From Lentibacillus persicus (GTDB lineage Bacteria > Bacillota > Bacilli > Bacillales > Amphibacillaceae), in contig NZ_FOMR01000004.1 in assembly GCF_900112705.1 (NCBI RefSeq), positions 1 through 64,000 on the forward strand: 64,000 nucleotides of DNA, written 5' to 3'. The translations under genes were made by a program, and so were the position numbers. This document shows, piece by piece, positions 49,830 through 58,951 of this stretch. The notes under the pieces were generated by a model. The model did not search any database, was not told the origin of the DNA, and was given only the letters and a program-made list of their open reading frames with translations. The stretch's first letter is position 1. The number at the start of each line of letters is the position of its first letter.

Positions 49830-51785
49830 CTATTGCTCCGATTGAATTTTATCATTTTCAAGTATATTGGCATCATCCGCCATTCCAAATTCAACATGTC
49901 CTTCAATCCATTTTCGGCGGGGTTCAACTTTGTCACCCATTAATGTTGTTACCCGTCGTTCTGCGCGGGCAAGATCATCAATTGTCACTCTTACCAGTGT
50001 CCGTGTTTCCGGATTCATGGTTGTTTCCCACAACTGATCGGCATTCATCTCGCCAAGACCTTTGTAGCGCTGAATAATATAGCCATTTTTAAATTCATCA
50101 GTGGCTTCTTTCATCTCATCATCATTCCAGGCATAGACGGTTTTTTCTTTTTTGCCTTTCCCTTTTGTTATTTTATACAACGGAGGAAGCGCAATGTAAA
50201 CCATCCCCGCTTCAACAAGCGGTCGCATATAACGATAGAAAAAGGTTAAAAGCAATACTTGTATATGTGCACCATCTGTATCGGCATCAGTCATAATCAC
50301 GACCTTATCGTATTGAACATCTTTCAGATCAAAGTCACCGCCCACGCCGGCACCGATGGTATTAACAATCGTTGAAATCTCTTCGTTTTTTAAAATGTCC
50401 TGCATTTTAGCTTTTTCCGTATTGATTACTTTTCCCCTGAGCGGCAGGATCGCCTGGAATTTACGATCGCGGCCTTGTTTGGCTGAACCGCCGGCAGAAT
50501 CACCTTCGACCAAATAAAGTTCGTTTTTTTTCGGGTTCTTTGACTGAGCCGGAGTCAATTTACCGCTTAACAAAGAATCTTTACGCTTTTTCTTTTTACC
50601 TGATCTCGATTCTTCTCTTGCTTTACGTGCCGCTTCACGTGCTTCCTTTGCCTTCATTGCTTTGCGGATCAGCATACCGGCAGTCTCGGGGTTTTCTTCC
50701 AAAAAGTAGGAAAGCTTTTCAGACACGACACCGTCAACTGCTGACCGGGCTTCTGGTGTTCCCAGTTTATCTTTTGTCTGTCCTTCAAATTGCAGCATTT
50801 CTTCAGGAATACGGACTGAGACGATAGCAGTAAATCCTTCCCGTATATCGGATCCTTCCAGATTTTTGTCCTTATCTTTAAGAAAAGCGTTCTTCCTGGC
50901 ATAATCATTAAAAATTCGCGTGACCGCTGTACGTGCACCTGATTCGTGCGTGCCGCCATCTTTTGTACGTACATGGTTGACAAAAGACAGAATGCTTTCA
51001 GAAAAACCATCATTAAACTGAAATGCAAAATCAACTTCGATCCCCTGCTGTTCACCTTCAAACGAGACAACATCGTGCAACCCATCTTTTTCCTCGTTTA
51101 AATATGCCACGAAGGATTCAAGTCCATCCGGAAACCGGTATTCCTCCGTTACTTGTTCCCTTTCATCTGTCAGTTCAATTGTTAGGCCTTTTAGCAAAAA
51201 TGCTGATTCTCTGAGCCGTTCAGACAACGTTTCAAAGTTATAGACTGTTGAGACAAATATAGCAGGGTCAGGTTTGAAGTGGATCCGGGTTCCTTTTTTA
51301 TTCGTTTTACCGGCTTTTTCCAGCGGTGTTACAGATTTACCATTTTCAAATCGCTGGTGATATTTAAAACCTTCTCGGTAAATGGTTACTTCCAGCCATT
51401 CAGACAAACCATTTACAACGGAAGCACCTACACCATGAAGACCGCCGCTTGTTTTATAGCCGCCCTGTCCAAACTTACCGCCGGCGTGCAATACAGTGAA
51501 AATAACTTCAGTTGTCGGTTTGCCGCTCGAATGAACGCCAGTTGGAATACCTCGGCCTGAATCAGTCACAGAGATACTATTATCCTTATGTACGGTAACA
51601 TTTATTACTGATCCGTAACCGGCTAAAGCTTCATCAACAGCGTTATCAACAATTTCAAAAACTAAGTGATGAAGCCCTCGCTGATCAGTGCTGCCGATAT
51701 ACATTCCCGGTCTTTTTCTGACGGCATCAAGCCCTTCAAGTACCTGAATTGAATCATCTGTATATTGTAAAGATTCCTTAACCAT
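49830..51785 (-). CDS. parE: DNA topoisomerase IV subunit B
   Basis: The ATPase subunit. The 651-residue protein has the GHKL motifs EIVDNAVDEALAGYG, DSGRGIPTGVH and GLHGVGASVVN, the TOPRIM acid block LVEGDSAGGSAKQGR and MTDADTDGAHI, and the ending GEMNADQLWETTMNP. ATG 51785 follows AGGAG. The order parE-parC downstream of yneT is the B. subtilis order. Topoisomerase IV rather than gyrase is chosen because of this synteny. Confidence 0.95.
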   Translation of the reverse strand: MVKESLQYTDDSIQVLEGLDAVRKRPGMYIGSTDQRGLHHLVFEIVDNAVDEALAGYGSVINVTVHKDNSISVTDSGRGIPTGVHSSGKPTTEVIFTVLHAGGKFGQGGYKTSGGLHGVGASVVNGLSEWLEVTIYREGFKYHQRFENGKSVTPLEKAGKTNKKGTRIHFKPDPAIFVSTVYNFETLSERLRESAFLLKGLTIELTDEREQVTEEYRFPDGLESFVAYLNEEKDGLHDVVSFEGEQQGIEVDFAFQFNDGFSESILSFVNHVRTKDGGTHESGARTAVTRIFNDYARKNAFLKDKDKNLEGSDIREGFTAIVSVRIPEEMLQFEGQTKDKLGTPEARSAVDGVVSEKLSYFLEENPETAGMLIRKAMKAKEAREAARKAREESRSGKKKKRKDSLLSGKLTPAQSKNPKKNELYLVEGDSAGGSAKQGRDRKFQAILPLRGKVINTEKAKMQDILKNEEISTIVNTIGAGVGGDFDLKDVQYDKVVIMTDADTDGAHIQVLLLTFFYRYMRPLVEAGMVYIALPPLYKITKGKGKKEKTVYAWNDDEMKEATDEFKNGYIIQRYKGLGEMNADQLWETTMNPETRTLVRVTIDDLARAERRVTTLMGDKVEPRRKWIEGHVEFGMADDANILENDKIQSEQ

Positions 51786-51951
51786 GCAGCCTGACTCCTC
51801 TCTTTTTTCCTAGCATACAAATACATCATCGATTATCTCAATAATAGAACAGATGTTTGCAAAAGTAAAATTTTAATTTTTATCCTGTTGAAACAAAGCC
51901 GATATAACCGCAATACACGTTTATAAGTATACTATAAGTTTACGGAAGTAC

Positions 51952-51980
51952 AAAAAAAGAATGACCGGTTAAGGCCATTC
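51952..51980 (-). terminator. terminator after yneT
   Basis: GAATGGCC and GGTCATTC (51980-51973 with 51966-51959), one G-U pair, followed by seven T residues on the minus strand. It separates yneT from the parE promoter region. Confidence 0.75.
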
Positions 51981-51990
51981 AGTTTTTATT

Positions 51991-52404
51991 TTAAACAAGT
52001 ATACTGTGTGCTACCTTAATGCACATATCCATCATGACAGTAAATCCACGCTCTTTCAAGTAGTCATATGCTTCCTGATTAATAACACCCTGCTGGGCCC
52101 AAAAGACTCGACAATTCGTCTGCGAAGCGTCTTTGGCAATGTCGGGCAAATATTCAGATCGGCGGAAAACATTGATAATATCAATGCTTTCCTTAACATC
52201 TGTTAAAGTGTCGTATGCTTTTTCTCCCAATACTTCATCCACTTTAGGATTGACTGGTATTATAGTGTAGCCTTGTTCCTGCATAATTTTTGAAATCTGA
52301 TATGATGTGCGTTCCGGATTATCACTCAAGCCCACCACTGCAATTGTATTCGCTGATTCCAATACCGCTTTAACGGTTTCATTAGATGGATTTTCCCATG
52401 TCAT
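51991..52404 (-). CDS. yneT: CoA-binding domain protein (YneT / YccU)
   Basis: A 137-residue Rossmann protein of the CoA-binding family, with GLSDNPERTSYQISKIMQEQ (nucleotide-binding start), IIPVNPKVDEVLGEKAYDTL and VFWAQQGVINQEAYD. Structures of relatives bind CoA; function is unknown. AGGAGG precedes ATG 52404. opuFB ends only 14 bases upstream, so it may be cotranscribed with the transporter. yneT next to parE is the B. subtilis order. Confidence 0.88.
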   Translation of the reverse strand: MTWENPSNETVKAVLESANTIAVVGLSDNPERTSYQISKIMQEQGYTIIPVNPKVDEVLGEKAYDTLTDVKESIDIINVFRRSEYLPDIAKDASQTNCRVFWAQQGVINQEAYDYLKERGFTVMMDMCIKVAHSILV

Positions 52405-52418
52405 TTATAAAACCTCCT

Positions 52419-53945
52419 TTAATTTTCGATAAGACCTTCTCCGACAAGGTAATCACGAGCCACAGCCGCCGGCTCTCTATCTTCGGAATCGACTGCATAA
52501 TTCATTTGTCTCATCGCTTTATCGGATATTTTCCCGCTGAGTTGATTCAAAATTTCTTCCAGTTCCGGATACTTATCAAGGGTATCTTGGCGCATTAACG
52601 GAGCACCTTGGTACGGCGGGAAAAGGTTCTCCGGGTCATCCAGCGTTATCAAATCTAATTCAACCATATAACTGTCTGTTGCGTAAGCATCGATAACGTC
52701 GACTTCACCATTAGCTAACGCGTCTTCACGGATTCCCGGCTCCATTGTCCGGACATTGGCTATATCTAAACCATAAATGTCCTGCATACCGACATAGCCA
52801 TCATACCGGTCTTTAAATTCCAGGGTAAAACCGGCAGTTATGTCATCTTCAAGTTTTTTTAGATCACCGATAGTTTCCAGATTATGTTCCTCTGCATATT
52901 CTTGTTTTAAGGCTACAGCATACGTATTGTTGAATGCCATTGGTTCTAACATTATCATACCATATTGTTCTTTCATGCCTTGTCGTGCTTGCTCATAGAC
53001 TTCACTTTTCTGATTGCTCTGTGCTTCCTGTTCCAGATGGGTGACAATGGCGGTACCGGTGAACTCAGGATAAATATCAATACTGCCATTTTTTAGCGCA
53101 CTGAACACAAACGCTGTTTTGCCAAGTCCCGGTTCAAGTTTAACCGACAAATCTGTCTCTTCCTCAATAAGATGTTTATACATATTAATTAGAATTGCCG
53201 GCTCCGAACCCAGTTTTCCGCCGATTGTAATATCTGCCTGTTTTGCAGGTGAGAAGAAAAACGGTGAAGCAACAATCAAAACGGCTATAACCAGCATCGC
53301 TGCAAACGATTTAAAACCCGCTCGCTTCGAAACGCGTTCAAATCCCCGCAAAATAAAATCCAATAAAATTGCTAATAAAGCAGCAGGAACAGCACCGAGA
53401 AGAATAAGATTTAAGTCAGCCCCCCGATCAATCCCGAGAAGAATCAACTCACCCAATCCGCCTGCTCCAATTAGCGCTGCGATTGTAGTGGTGCCAACAA
53501 TTAATACCATTGATGTTCGAATGCCTGCCATTATCACTGGCATAGCAATGGGAAGTTCCACTTTAGCTAACCGTTTAAACGAATTCATGCCCATACCAGT
53601 GGCAGCTTCGGTTAATGATGGTTCCACTTCATTAATCCCAGTATAGGTATTACGTAAAATAGGCAATAGGCCATATACGGTCAAAGCAATAATCGCCGGA
53701 GTCGTTCCAATGCCAAAAAAAGGGATCAAAAACGCTAGTACTGCAAGACTGGGGATTGTCTGCACGACGGCAGACAATCCGATTATTGCCTCAGCTACGC
53801 GCGAGTATCGCGTAAGCAGCAGACCGAGTGGCACCGCAATAACAATAGCAATAATGAGTGATAGCAACGAAACTTGCAAATGCTCCCAGATTGTTTCAAC
53901 AAGCATGTTTTGTCGGTTTTGAAAAACGGAAATAAACTCACTCAT
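52419..53945 (-). CDS. opuFB: osmoprotectant ABC transporter permease / substrate-binding fusion (OpuFB)
   Basis: A 508-residue fusion. Residues 1-205 form the permease, with several spans and the EAA-like loop TEAATGMGMNSFKRLAKVELP. After a linking span (about 220-235) a glycine-betaine-type substrate-binding domain (ITIGGKLGSEPAILINMYKH onward) lies tethered outside. This is the OpuF arrangement described for halophilic and other bacilli. ATG 53945 overlaps the opuFA TGA (ATGA); a GTG three bases earlier is possible. It imports betaine-like osmoprotectants; exact substrates are inferred. Confidence 0.9.
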   Translation of the reverse strand: MSEFISVFQNRQNMLVETIWEHLQVSLLSLIIAIVIAVPLGLLLTRYSRVAEAIIGLSAVVQTIPSLAVLAFLIPFFGIGTTPAIIALTVYGLLPILRNTYTGINEVEPSLTEAATGMGMNSFKRLAKVELPIAMPVIMAGIRTSMVLIVGTTTIAALIGAGGLGELILLGIDRGADLNLILLGAVPAALLAILLDFILRGFERVSKRAGFKSFAAMLVIAVLIVASPFFFSPAKQADITIGGKLGSEPAILINMYKHLIEEETDLSVKLEPGLGKTAFVFSALKNGSIDIYPEFTGTAIVTHLEQEAQSNQKSEVYEQARQGMKEQYGMIMLEPMAFNNTYAVALKQEYAEEHNLETIGDLKKLEDDITAGFTLEFKDRYDGYVGMQDIYGLDIANVRTMEPGIREDALANGEVDVIDAYATDSYMVELDLITLDDPENLFPPYQGAPLMRQDTLDKYPELEEILNQLSGKISDKAMRQMNYAVDSEDREPAAVARDYLVGEGLIEN

Positions 53946-55012
53946 CACTTAATCACCCCATCTTTAGCAGCTGTTTCACGCCTCAAATAAGCGATTATGT
54001 CTTTGTAAGTCAGCGTTGCGAGCAGCTTTTTGTCTTTAACAATGGGGTAAACAAGCTGACTGTCTTCCTGTAAGATATCCGCTGCTTTATAAAGCGGCAA
54101 ATCATTTTCCAGGACTTTTACATCCTTTGTATAAATTCCGTCCTTTACCGCCCCAGCAACCATGTCAGCCTCATTCTTAATAATAAAAAAACCTTCCCGG
54201 GGGTAATTATTTTCCTCATACGCATTTAGAGTTATAATGCTTGACGCCGTTTCTTCGGCTATGACATCGACAGCAGTTTGCCATGGTGATTTTCGCTCAC
54301 CGATAAAGTCTTTGACAAATTGTGTTTTTGGATGCAAAACCAATTGCTGTGGTGTATCAACTTGGATAATCCGACCTTCCTGCATCAAACAAACCTTATC
54401 CCCAAGTGCGAGCGCTTCATCAATATCATGCGTCACAAATACAATTGTTTTTCTGATTTTCTGCTGAAGCTCTCTTATATCATACTGCAATTGTTCACGG
54501 CTGATTGGATCCAGCGCACTGAATGGCTCGTCCATTAAGATAATACTTGGATCGGCTGCCAGCGCGCGAATAACACCAACACGCTGTTGCTCTCCCCCTG
54601 ACAATTCATCCGGTCTTCGCTGCATATATACCGATGGGTCAAGTCCGACCATTTCAAGCAGTTCTCTGCTTCGCTCTTGAATCTGGCTTCGCTTCCATTT
54701 TTTCATTTCCGGAACAACAGCAATGTTTTCCTCAACCGTCATATGCGGAAACAAGGCAATCTGTTGTAAAACATAGCCAATATTCCAGCGCAGTTCGTGA
54801 ATATTATAATCATTGATATTCGAACCATTTATGTAAATTGCGCCTGAGGTAGGTTCGATAAGCCGGTTAACCATTTTCATTGTTGTTGTTTTTCCGCAGC
54901 CGCTCGGGCCAATCAATGCAACCAGTTCACCTTCATTTATTTTTAATGAAAAATTTTTAAGTGCTTCAGTGCCATCAGGGTACACTTTTTTTACATCCGT
55001 AAATTCGATCAT
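53945..55012 (-). CDS. opuFA: osmoprotectant ABC transporter ATPase with CBS domains (OpuFA)
   Basis: A 355-residue ATPase that powers OpuFB. Walker A GPSGCGKTTTMKMVNRL, signature LSGGEQQRVGVIRAL, Walker B ILMDEPFSALDP and the H-loop FVTHDIDEAL are present. The C-terminal 110 residues resemble a CBS pair (GAVKDGIYTKDVKVLENDLP; LVYPIVKDKKLLATLTYKDI), which senses ionic strength in OpuA-type importers. It is the first gene of the operon and stands between plsY and yneT, where B. subtilis has nothing, so it was inserted into a conserved neighbourhood. Confidence 0.92.
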   Translation of the reverse strand: MIEFTDVKKVYPDGTEALKNFSLKINEGELVALIGPSGCGKTTTMKMVNRLIEPTSGAIYINGSNINDYNIHELRWNIGYVLQQIALFPHMTVEENIAVVPEMKKWKRSQIQERSRELLEMVGLDPSVYMQRRPDELSGGEQQRVGVIRALAADPSIILMDEPFSALDPISREQLQYDIRELQQKIRKTIVFVTHDIDEALALGDKVCLMQEGRIIQVDTPQQLVLHPKTQFVKDFIGERKSPWQTAVDVIAEETASSIITLNAYEENNYPREGFFIIKNEADMVAGAVKDGIYTKDVKVLENDLPLYKAADILQEDSQLVYPIVKDKKLLATLTYKDIIAYLRRETAAKDGVIK

Positions 55013-55070
55013 TAAATCTCCCTTTCAACCGAACGTTTCATCTTTTTGATATATGAGCTATTACCCTTAA

Positions 55071-55099
55071 CTATCATTTTAGAAACCCCGTTAGTTCAA
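55071..55099 (-). promoter_or_regulatory. possible opuFA promoter
   Basis: Minus-strand TTGAAC (55099-55094), a 17-base spacer and TGATAG (55076-55071). A weak -10 is common in osmotically induced promoters. Modest support only. Confidence 0.4.
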
Positions 55100-55182
55100 T
55101 TCAATTAATAAAGGTTCTTAGAATCCCAACTTCATGATAAAATGAGACAAAGCTAAAATATGAAGTGAAAGTGGGAAGGATT

Positions 55183-55764
55183 ATGGAATTTCTGATATTC
55201 GCAGTACTTGCGTATTTGTTGGGTTCAATCCCGTCAGGTGTAATCGTCGGCAAACTTGGTTACAAAATGGATATTAGAGAGCACGGAAGCGGAAACCTTG
55301 GGGCCACGAACACATTTCGAATTTTAGGCGTAAAAGCAGGCATTATTGTCACACTGGCTGATATCCTAAAAGGAACAGCAGCTACAGCACTGCCCCTGTT
55401 TTTTGAAGTTGATGTAATGCGGCTTGCCATTGGTTTATTTGCTGTTTTGGGGCATACGTACCCACTGTTTGCAAAATTTAAAGGCGGTAAAGCCGTCGCA
55501 ACTTCAGGCGGGATTATTTTAGGCATCAATCCCATCCTTTTTGCTGTGATGGTGACATCCTTTCTTCTGACATTGTATATTTCCAAGTATGTCTCATTAT
55601 CTTCAATCATTACAGGCATAATCGCAGTTATTGTGTCCGTTCTGTTTCAGGATTGGGGTCTCGTCGTTGTGACGGCGGCGTTAACCATTTTTGTGTTTTA
55701 CCGTCATCGTGATAATATCAAGCGAATAAAAGATAAAACCGAGCCTAAAATAACATGGATGTAG
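55183..55764 (+). CDS. plsY: acyl-phosphate glycerol-3-phosphate acyltransferase
   Basis: Membrane enzyme that starts phospholipid synthesis by acylating glycerol-3-phosphate from acyl-phosphate. The 193-residue protein has the three conserved loops: [29 protein letters not shown] and the [12 protein letters not shown] glycine loop, among five or so spans. ATG 55183 gives the family length; GTG codons at 55165 and 55171 are in frame, and the short distance to GGGAAGGA leaves some doubt. It equals B. subtilis yneS. Confidence 0.93.
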   Translation: MEFLIFAVLAYLLGSIPSGVIVGKLGYKMDIREHGSGNLGATNTFRILGVKAGIIVTLADILKGTAATALPLFFEVDVMRLAIGLFAVLGHTYPLFAKFKGGKAVATSGGIILGINPILFAVMVTSFLLTLYISKYVSLSSIITGIIAVIVSVLFQDWGLVVVTAALTIFVFYRHRDNIKRIKDKTEPKITWM

Positions 55765-55853
55765 CACAGCGAAGCCAATAAATTGAATCTTTAACGCCAT
55801 ATTTAGTATAATATTATGGTAACAGTTAAATCGGAAGGGGTCACAGATTCGTT

Positions 55854-56792
55854 ATGAATAAAGTTACGTCAATCTCAAAGAAGCAGTTACCGGATAAAGC
55901 CCAACGTCATAAACTTTTTGGTTCTGTCGAGCCCGGTCCTAGAACAAAACCCAGCGAGAAAAGCAAAATGGCTGATTTGCAAAATTCAAAAGAAGACTTT
56001 TTGTTCGATCTGGATGCAGTAGGAATTGCAAATGTGAAACATCCGATTACAGTTGCAAGCAGCCTAGAGCCAAAAACCCAAACAACGATTGGTACGTTTG
56101 AGTTTTCCTCACGTATTGATAAGTCGAGCAAAGGCACCAATATGAGTCGCTTTACCGAACAGCTGCAGTCATTTCATCAAAAGGGATTTATCATAGATAT
56201 AAAAACACTTAAGCGATTTGCAAAAGATCTGGCCGAACGGCTGGACCAGAAGGATGCGGAAATCAAAGTCAGCTTCCCTTGGTTTTATGAACGGCGTGGA
56301 CCGCAATCGGATCTTTCCGGAATGAATCATGCCGATATTACAATCCATGTAAACTATGATCGAACAAAAGGCTATACCGTTGAGGCATCGATGTCGGCTT
56401 TAATTACGACTCTATGCCCGTGCTCAAAAGAAATCAGTGAATACAGTGCACACAATCAGCGTGGCGAGGTTTCCATGAAGGTTTCCTTGACAGCAGATTT
56501 CGAAGAAGAAGCCACCGACTGGAAAGAACTTCTGCTGGAAGCAGCAGAAAGTAACGCCAGTTCACGGCTGCATCCCGTGCTGAAAAGACCAGATGAAAAG
56601 ATGGTTACTGAGCAGGCATATGAAAATCCGAGATTTGTAGAAGATCTTACGCGTCTTGTTGCAGCTGATTTATATGAGATGCCTTTTGTTGCCAAGTTTC
56701 AGGTCAAATGCCGCAACGAAGAATCCATCCATATGCATGATGCTGTTGCTTCTGTAACATATGATAAGCAGCAGGAAAAGTTGGAAGGATGA
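55854..56792 (+). CDS. folE2: GTP cyclohydrolase IB (FolE2)
   Basis: A 312-residue metal-flexible GTP cyclohydrolase that makes dihydroneopterin triphosphate for folate (and queuosine-related) synthesis when zinc is short. The active-site Cys lies in [20 protein letters not shown] and the metal Glu/His in [11 protein letters not shown] and HMHDA. TTGAAT and TATAAT (about 18 bases apart, ending near 55816) give a promoter. No Zur-like box was recognised. yidD overlaps by ATGA. Confidence 0.93.
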   Translation: MNKVTSISKKQLPDKAQRHKLFGSVEPGPRTKPSEKSKMADLQNSKEDFLFDLDAVGIANVKHPITVASSLEPKTQTTIGTFEFSSRIDKSSKGTNMSRFTEQLQSFHQKGFIIDIKTLKRFAKDLAERLDQKDAEIKVSFPWFYERRGPQSDLSGMNHADITIHVNYDRTKGYTVEASMSALITTLCPCSKEISEYSAHNQRGEVSMKVSLTADFEEEATDWKELLLEAAESNASSRLHPVLKRPDEKMVTEQAYENPRFVEDLTRLVAADLYEMPFVAKFQVKCRNEESIHMHDAVASVTYDKQQEKLEG

Positions 56793-57031
56793 ACGATGTG
56801 AAGCATATTTTTATCGGGCTGATTAAATTTTACCAAAAAGCAATCAGCCCCTTTAAACCACCCACATGCCGGTTTTTCCCTACGTGTTCAGAATACGGGC
56901 TGCAAGCTTTTCAGCGATTTGGATTTCTTAAAGGGGGCTATCTGACAGTCAAACGCATAAGCAAGTGCCACCCTTTCCATGAAGGCGGTGTGGATCTGGT
57001 GCCGGAGAAACGGGATAACCAACAAACTTAG
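56789..57031 (+). CDS. yidD: membrane protein insertion efficiency factor YidD
   Basis: An 80-residue protein with a hydrophobic N-terminus ([17 protein letters not shown]) and the family's cysteine-rich core [19 protein letters not shown] and [13 protein letters not shown]. YidD helps YidC-dependent insertion. Its ATG overlaps the folE2 stop (ATGA), an unusual partner; it usually stands by rnpA-yidC. The HesB-like gene follows after 16 bases. Confidence 0.92.
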   Translation: MNDVKHIFIGLIKFYQKAISPFKPPTCRFFPTCSEYGLQAFQRFGFLKGGYLTVKRISKCHPFHEGGVDLVPEKRDNQQT

Positions 57032-57047
57032 CCAGGGAGTGGTTGAT

Positions 57048-57332
57048 TTGAAATTAAACATTACCAATCAGGCAGCGAAATGGTATAAAGAAGAATTAAA
57101 TATTGGAGATCAATCTTTTCTGCGATTTTTCGTCCGTTACGGATTCGGCGGACGAATACCCGGATTCTCTTTAGGTATCAGTAATGATACACCAGAAGAT
57201 ATATATGCTTCATGCAATGCAGAAGGCGTTACCTTTTATATAGAAAACAAAGATGCTTGGTATTTTGATGATCAGGATCTGTCAATTACGCTTGATGAGC
57301 AAGTGAAAGAACCACAATTTAGTTATAATTAA
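57048..57332 (+). CDS. yneR: HesB-like protein YneR
   Basis: A 94-residue HesB/IscA-like fold protein (LNITNQAAKWYKEEL; FLRFFVRYGFGGRIPGFSLG) that lacks the conserved cysteines of true iron-sulfur carriers: its only Cys is in YASCNAEG. TTG 57048 is nine bases after GGGAG (57034-57038) and gives the B. subtilis YneR length. It is the last gene before a strong terminator. Confidence 0.85.
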   Translation: MKLNITNQAAKWYKEELNIGDQSFLRFFVRYGFGGRIPGFSLGISNDTPEDIYASCNAEGVTFYIENKDAWYFDDQDLSITLDEQVKEPQFSYN

Positions 57333-57366
57333 AAGGCGCTGGCTGAGAATTCCAGCGCCTTTTTGC
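57332..57366. terminator. bidirectional terminator after yneR
   Basis: AAAGGCGCTGG (57332-57342) and CCAGCGCCTTT (57352-57362), 11 bp, with T run on the plus strand and A run upstream. It serves convergent yneR and yneQ. Confidence 0.88.
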
Positions 57367-57392
57367 AATTTATATTACTGCATGATGCCAGT

Positions 57393-57692
57393 TCACAGGT
57401 TAAACTTTTTAATTTGGTCCCACTGTTTTTCTTTTCGTAAAATACTTGCCTGTCTCTCGCCGAACAAGTCGAAATGGGGGTGTTGTTCATCTTGATGAAT
57501 CCAGTTCGGATGTAAGTTATACTGCGCTCCCCAATCCATTAATTTATTTAAGTCATTACATCCGACTTTTGTCACTGTATCACACCCGGGGAATCGTTCA
57601 TCAATCCAGTAATGTGTTAAAAAGCTTATTTGACCATTTTTCACATCTCTTTTCCACTTTTGCAGTTCCCTCCGGTTAATACCAAAAGCCAT
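57393..57692 (-). CDS. yneQ: YneQ-like conserved protein
   Basis: A 99-residue basic protein with no known fold. It has conserved-looking aromatic and His clusters (LTHYWIDERFPG; HPNWIHQDEQHPHFDLFG). It begins at ATG 57692 overlapping the yneP stop, as a coupled pair; yneP-yneQ lie together in B. subtilis. Function unknown. Confidence 0.78.
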   Translation of the reverse strand: MAFGINRRELQKWKRDVKNGQISFLTHYWIDERFPGCDTVTKVGCNDLNKLMDWGAQYNLHPNWIHQDEQHPHFDLFGERQASILRKEKQWDQIKKFNL

Positions 57693-58117
57693 TATGCATC
57701 ACCGCTTACCTGCCGAAGATACGCCCTATGCCACTCCGGAAAAGCCTTTCTTAATGAGAGCGGGCGAAATGATTTTTTATTAACAATCACATGTTTTGTT
57801 GTGCCACTTACAGCAACGTCACCGTCTTCACGAAAAATATTATTGGCGTACACCGTTCGTATGCCGTCATATGATTCAATCCATGTTTCAACAAACGCTT
57901 GCTCACCGTAATGGACAGGTTTATTGAAATTGATTTGAGCATCAACTACCGGTGAGACAATATCATTCTTTTCCATATCGGTATATGTAAAGCCAAGACT
58001 TTCAATATATTTCGTCCGGCCAATCTCAAACCACACAAGATAATTGGCATGGTAGACCACACCCATTTGATCGGTTTCCTGATATCTTACTTCAACTGGT
58101 GTATTTATTTTATGCAA
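57692..58117 (-). CDS. yneP: acyl-CoA thioesterase, 4HBT family (YneP)
   Basis: A 141-residue hotdog-fold thioesterase of the YbgC/FadM type. The active-site block YQETDQMGVVYHANYLVWFE carries the catalytic Asp, Tyr and His, and IGRTKYIESLG follows. Substrate unknown, probably acyl-CoA. It leads the yneP-yneQ pair. ATG 58117 follows AGGGGGAAG. Confidence 0.88.
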   Translation of the reverse strand: MHKINTPVEVRYQETDQMGVVYHANYLVWFEIGRTKYIESLGFTYTDMEKNDIVSPVVDAQINFNKPVHYGEQAFVETWIESYDGIRTVYANNIFREDGDVAVSGTTKHVIVNKKSFRPLSLRKAFPEWHRAYLRQVSGDA

Positions 58118-58238
58118 TTATGCTTCCCCCTAAGGTCGATTCTCCATTACACATTTTACCACAAATTCATTCAATAGCCGGAATAATTGCATACGATGAT
58201 AAACCTCAAACCATCATATGATGGTTTGAGGTTTAATA

Positions 58239-58463
58239 TTAGCGATCCGCTTCGTCTTTAATCTCCTGGCGCATACCTTCAATAGCTTCTTCCCGCCGCT
58301 TATTTTTGGCTTTGATTTGTTCTTTGTCTTCACCTGAACTGTGTTTCATCGTGTCATGGGATTTCTCGATATTTTGAATCGTGTCCTGAACCATCCCTTG
58401 TATTTTTTCCACATTGTCACTGCGGTCGTCCGGTTTAGCTTCATATTTATCCCTGTCCGACAT
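58239..58463 (-). CDS. tlp: small acid-soluble spore protein Tlp
   Basis: A 74-residue, highly charged, helix-forming protein without hydrophobic core (SDRDKYEAKPDDRSDNVEKI; QNIEKSHDTMKHS), typical of thioredoxin-like spore protein Tlp made in the forespore. AGGAGG (58473-58468) precedes ATG 58463. Its position between yneP and citB matches B. subtilis and shows that the organism forms spores. Confidence 0.92.
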   Translation of the reverse strand: MSDRDKYEAKPDDRSDNVEKIQGMVQDTIQNIEKSHDTMKHSSGEDKEQIKAKNKRREEAIEGMRQEIKDEADR

Positions 58464-58547
58464 TTCAATCCTCCTTCATTCATTTAAACACACCTTTAAA
58501 AGGCGTTTCTCGTTTAATTTTTTACTGAAGCACTGATAATATACAAA

Positions 58548-58571
58548 TTAAAAAGCCTGTTCTGATCAGGC
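58548..58571 (-). terminator. terminator of the FbpB-like gene
   Basis: GCCTG and CAGGC (58571-58567 with 58559-58555) with a seven-base loop, followed by TTTTTAATTT on the minus strand. Confidence 0.7.
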
Positions 58572-58600
58572 GTGATTTAACCAACAGAACAAGCTTCTAC

Positions 58601-58747
58601 TCACTTGGAAGACTTATTTCCTAAAGAATTATGCATTTTTGTTTCGATATTTTGTTCAATTTTTTCGAGAACAGATTCGTCCTGTAAGATCTGTTTGCGG
58701 TTTTCCTGGACCAGTTCATCAAATGAGAGACGTTTTTTTAAAGCGAT
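58601..58747 (-). CDS. FbpB-like small basic protein, apparent AUC start
   Basis: A 48-codon frame reading ALKKRLSFDELVQENRKQIL, then QDESVLEKIEQNIETKMHNS and a Lys-Ser end. The SFDELV..N...IL pattern recalls the FbpB family (iron-sparing small basic proteins). AAAGGAG lies before it, but the frame has no ATG, GTG or TTG: after an in-frame TGA come AAG GAG TGG ATT ACC ATC GCT. ATC 58747, nine bases from GGAG, is the best start; ATT is second. A promoter (58817-58845) and a terminator frame the gene. Family call is from memory. Confidence 0.62.
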   Translation of the reverse strand: MALKKRLSFDELVQENRKQILQDESVLEKIEQNIETKMHNSLGNKSSK

Positions 58748-58816
58748 GGTAATCCACTCCTTTCAAACAGAAAATTTATTACTAAATCCTCTTTTTAAAA
58801 GTAGTATTACCAATTC

Positions 58817-58845
58817 TTTATAGATCTATCCATTTTTTATGATAA
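58817..58845 (-). promoter_or_regulatory. promoter of the FbpB-like gene
   Basis: Minus-strand TTATCA (58845-58840), a 17-base spacer and TATAAA (58822-58817). GATAAATTATC overlaps the -35 and resembles a shortened Fur palindrome, two bases short of GATAAT-N-ATTATC. Confidence 0.5.
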
Positions 58846-58906
58846 TTTATCCAGCATTTCGACCATATAATTATATGTCATCATTTTTATTAATAAAAGA
58901 AGAAGC

Positions 58907-58935
58907 CGATACACCCGGCTTGGTGTATCGGCTTT
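58907..58935 (-). terminator. terminator of acnA
   Basis: AGCCGATACAC with GTGTATCGGCT, an 11-bp stem with an eight-base loop (58907-58935), followed by a T-rich run on the minus strand. Confidence 0.8.
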
Positions 58936-58951
58936 ATTTCTTCCATTCTTA

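Noticed and set aside
55765-55853. Zur box or THF riboswitch before folE2
   Set aside because: No palindrome like the Bacillus Zur site and no riboswitch motif were recognised in the short leader.
58835-58852. Fur box before the FbpB-like gene
   Set aside because: GATAAATTATC is two bases short of the GATAAT-N-ATTATC core, so it is mentioned only as a resemblance.
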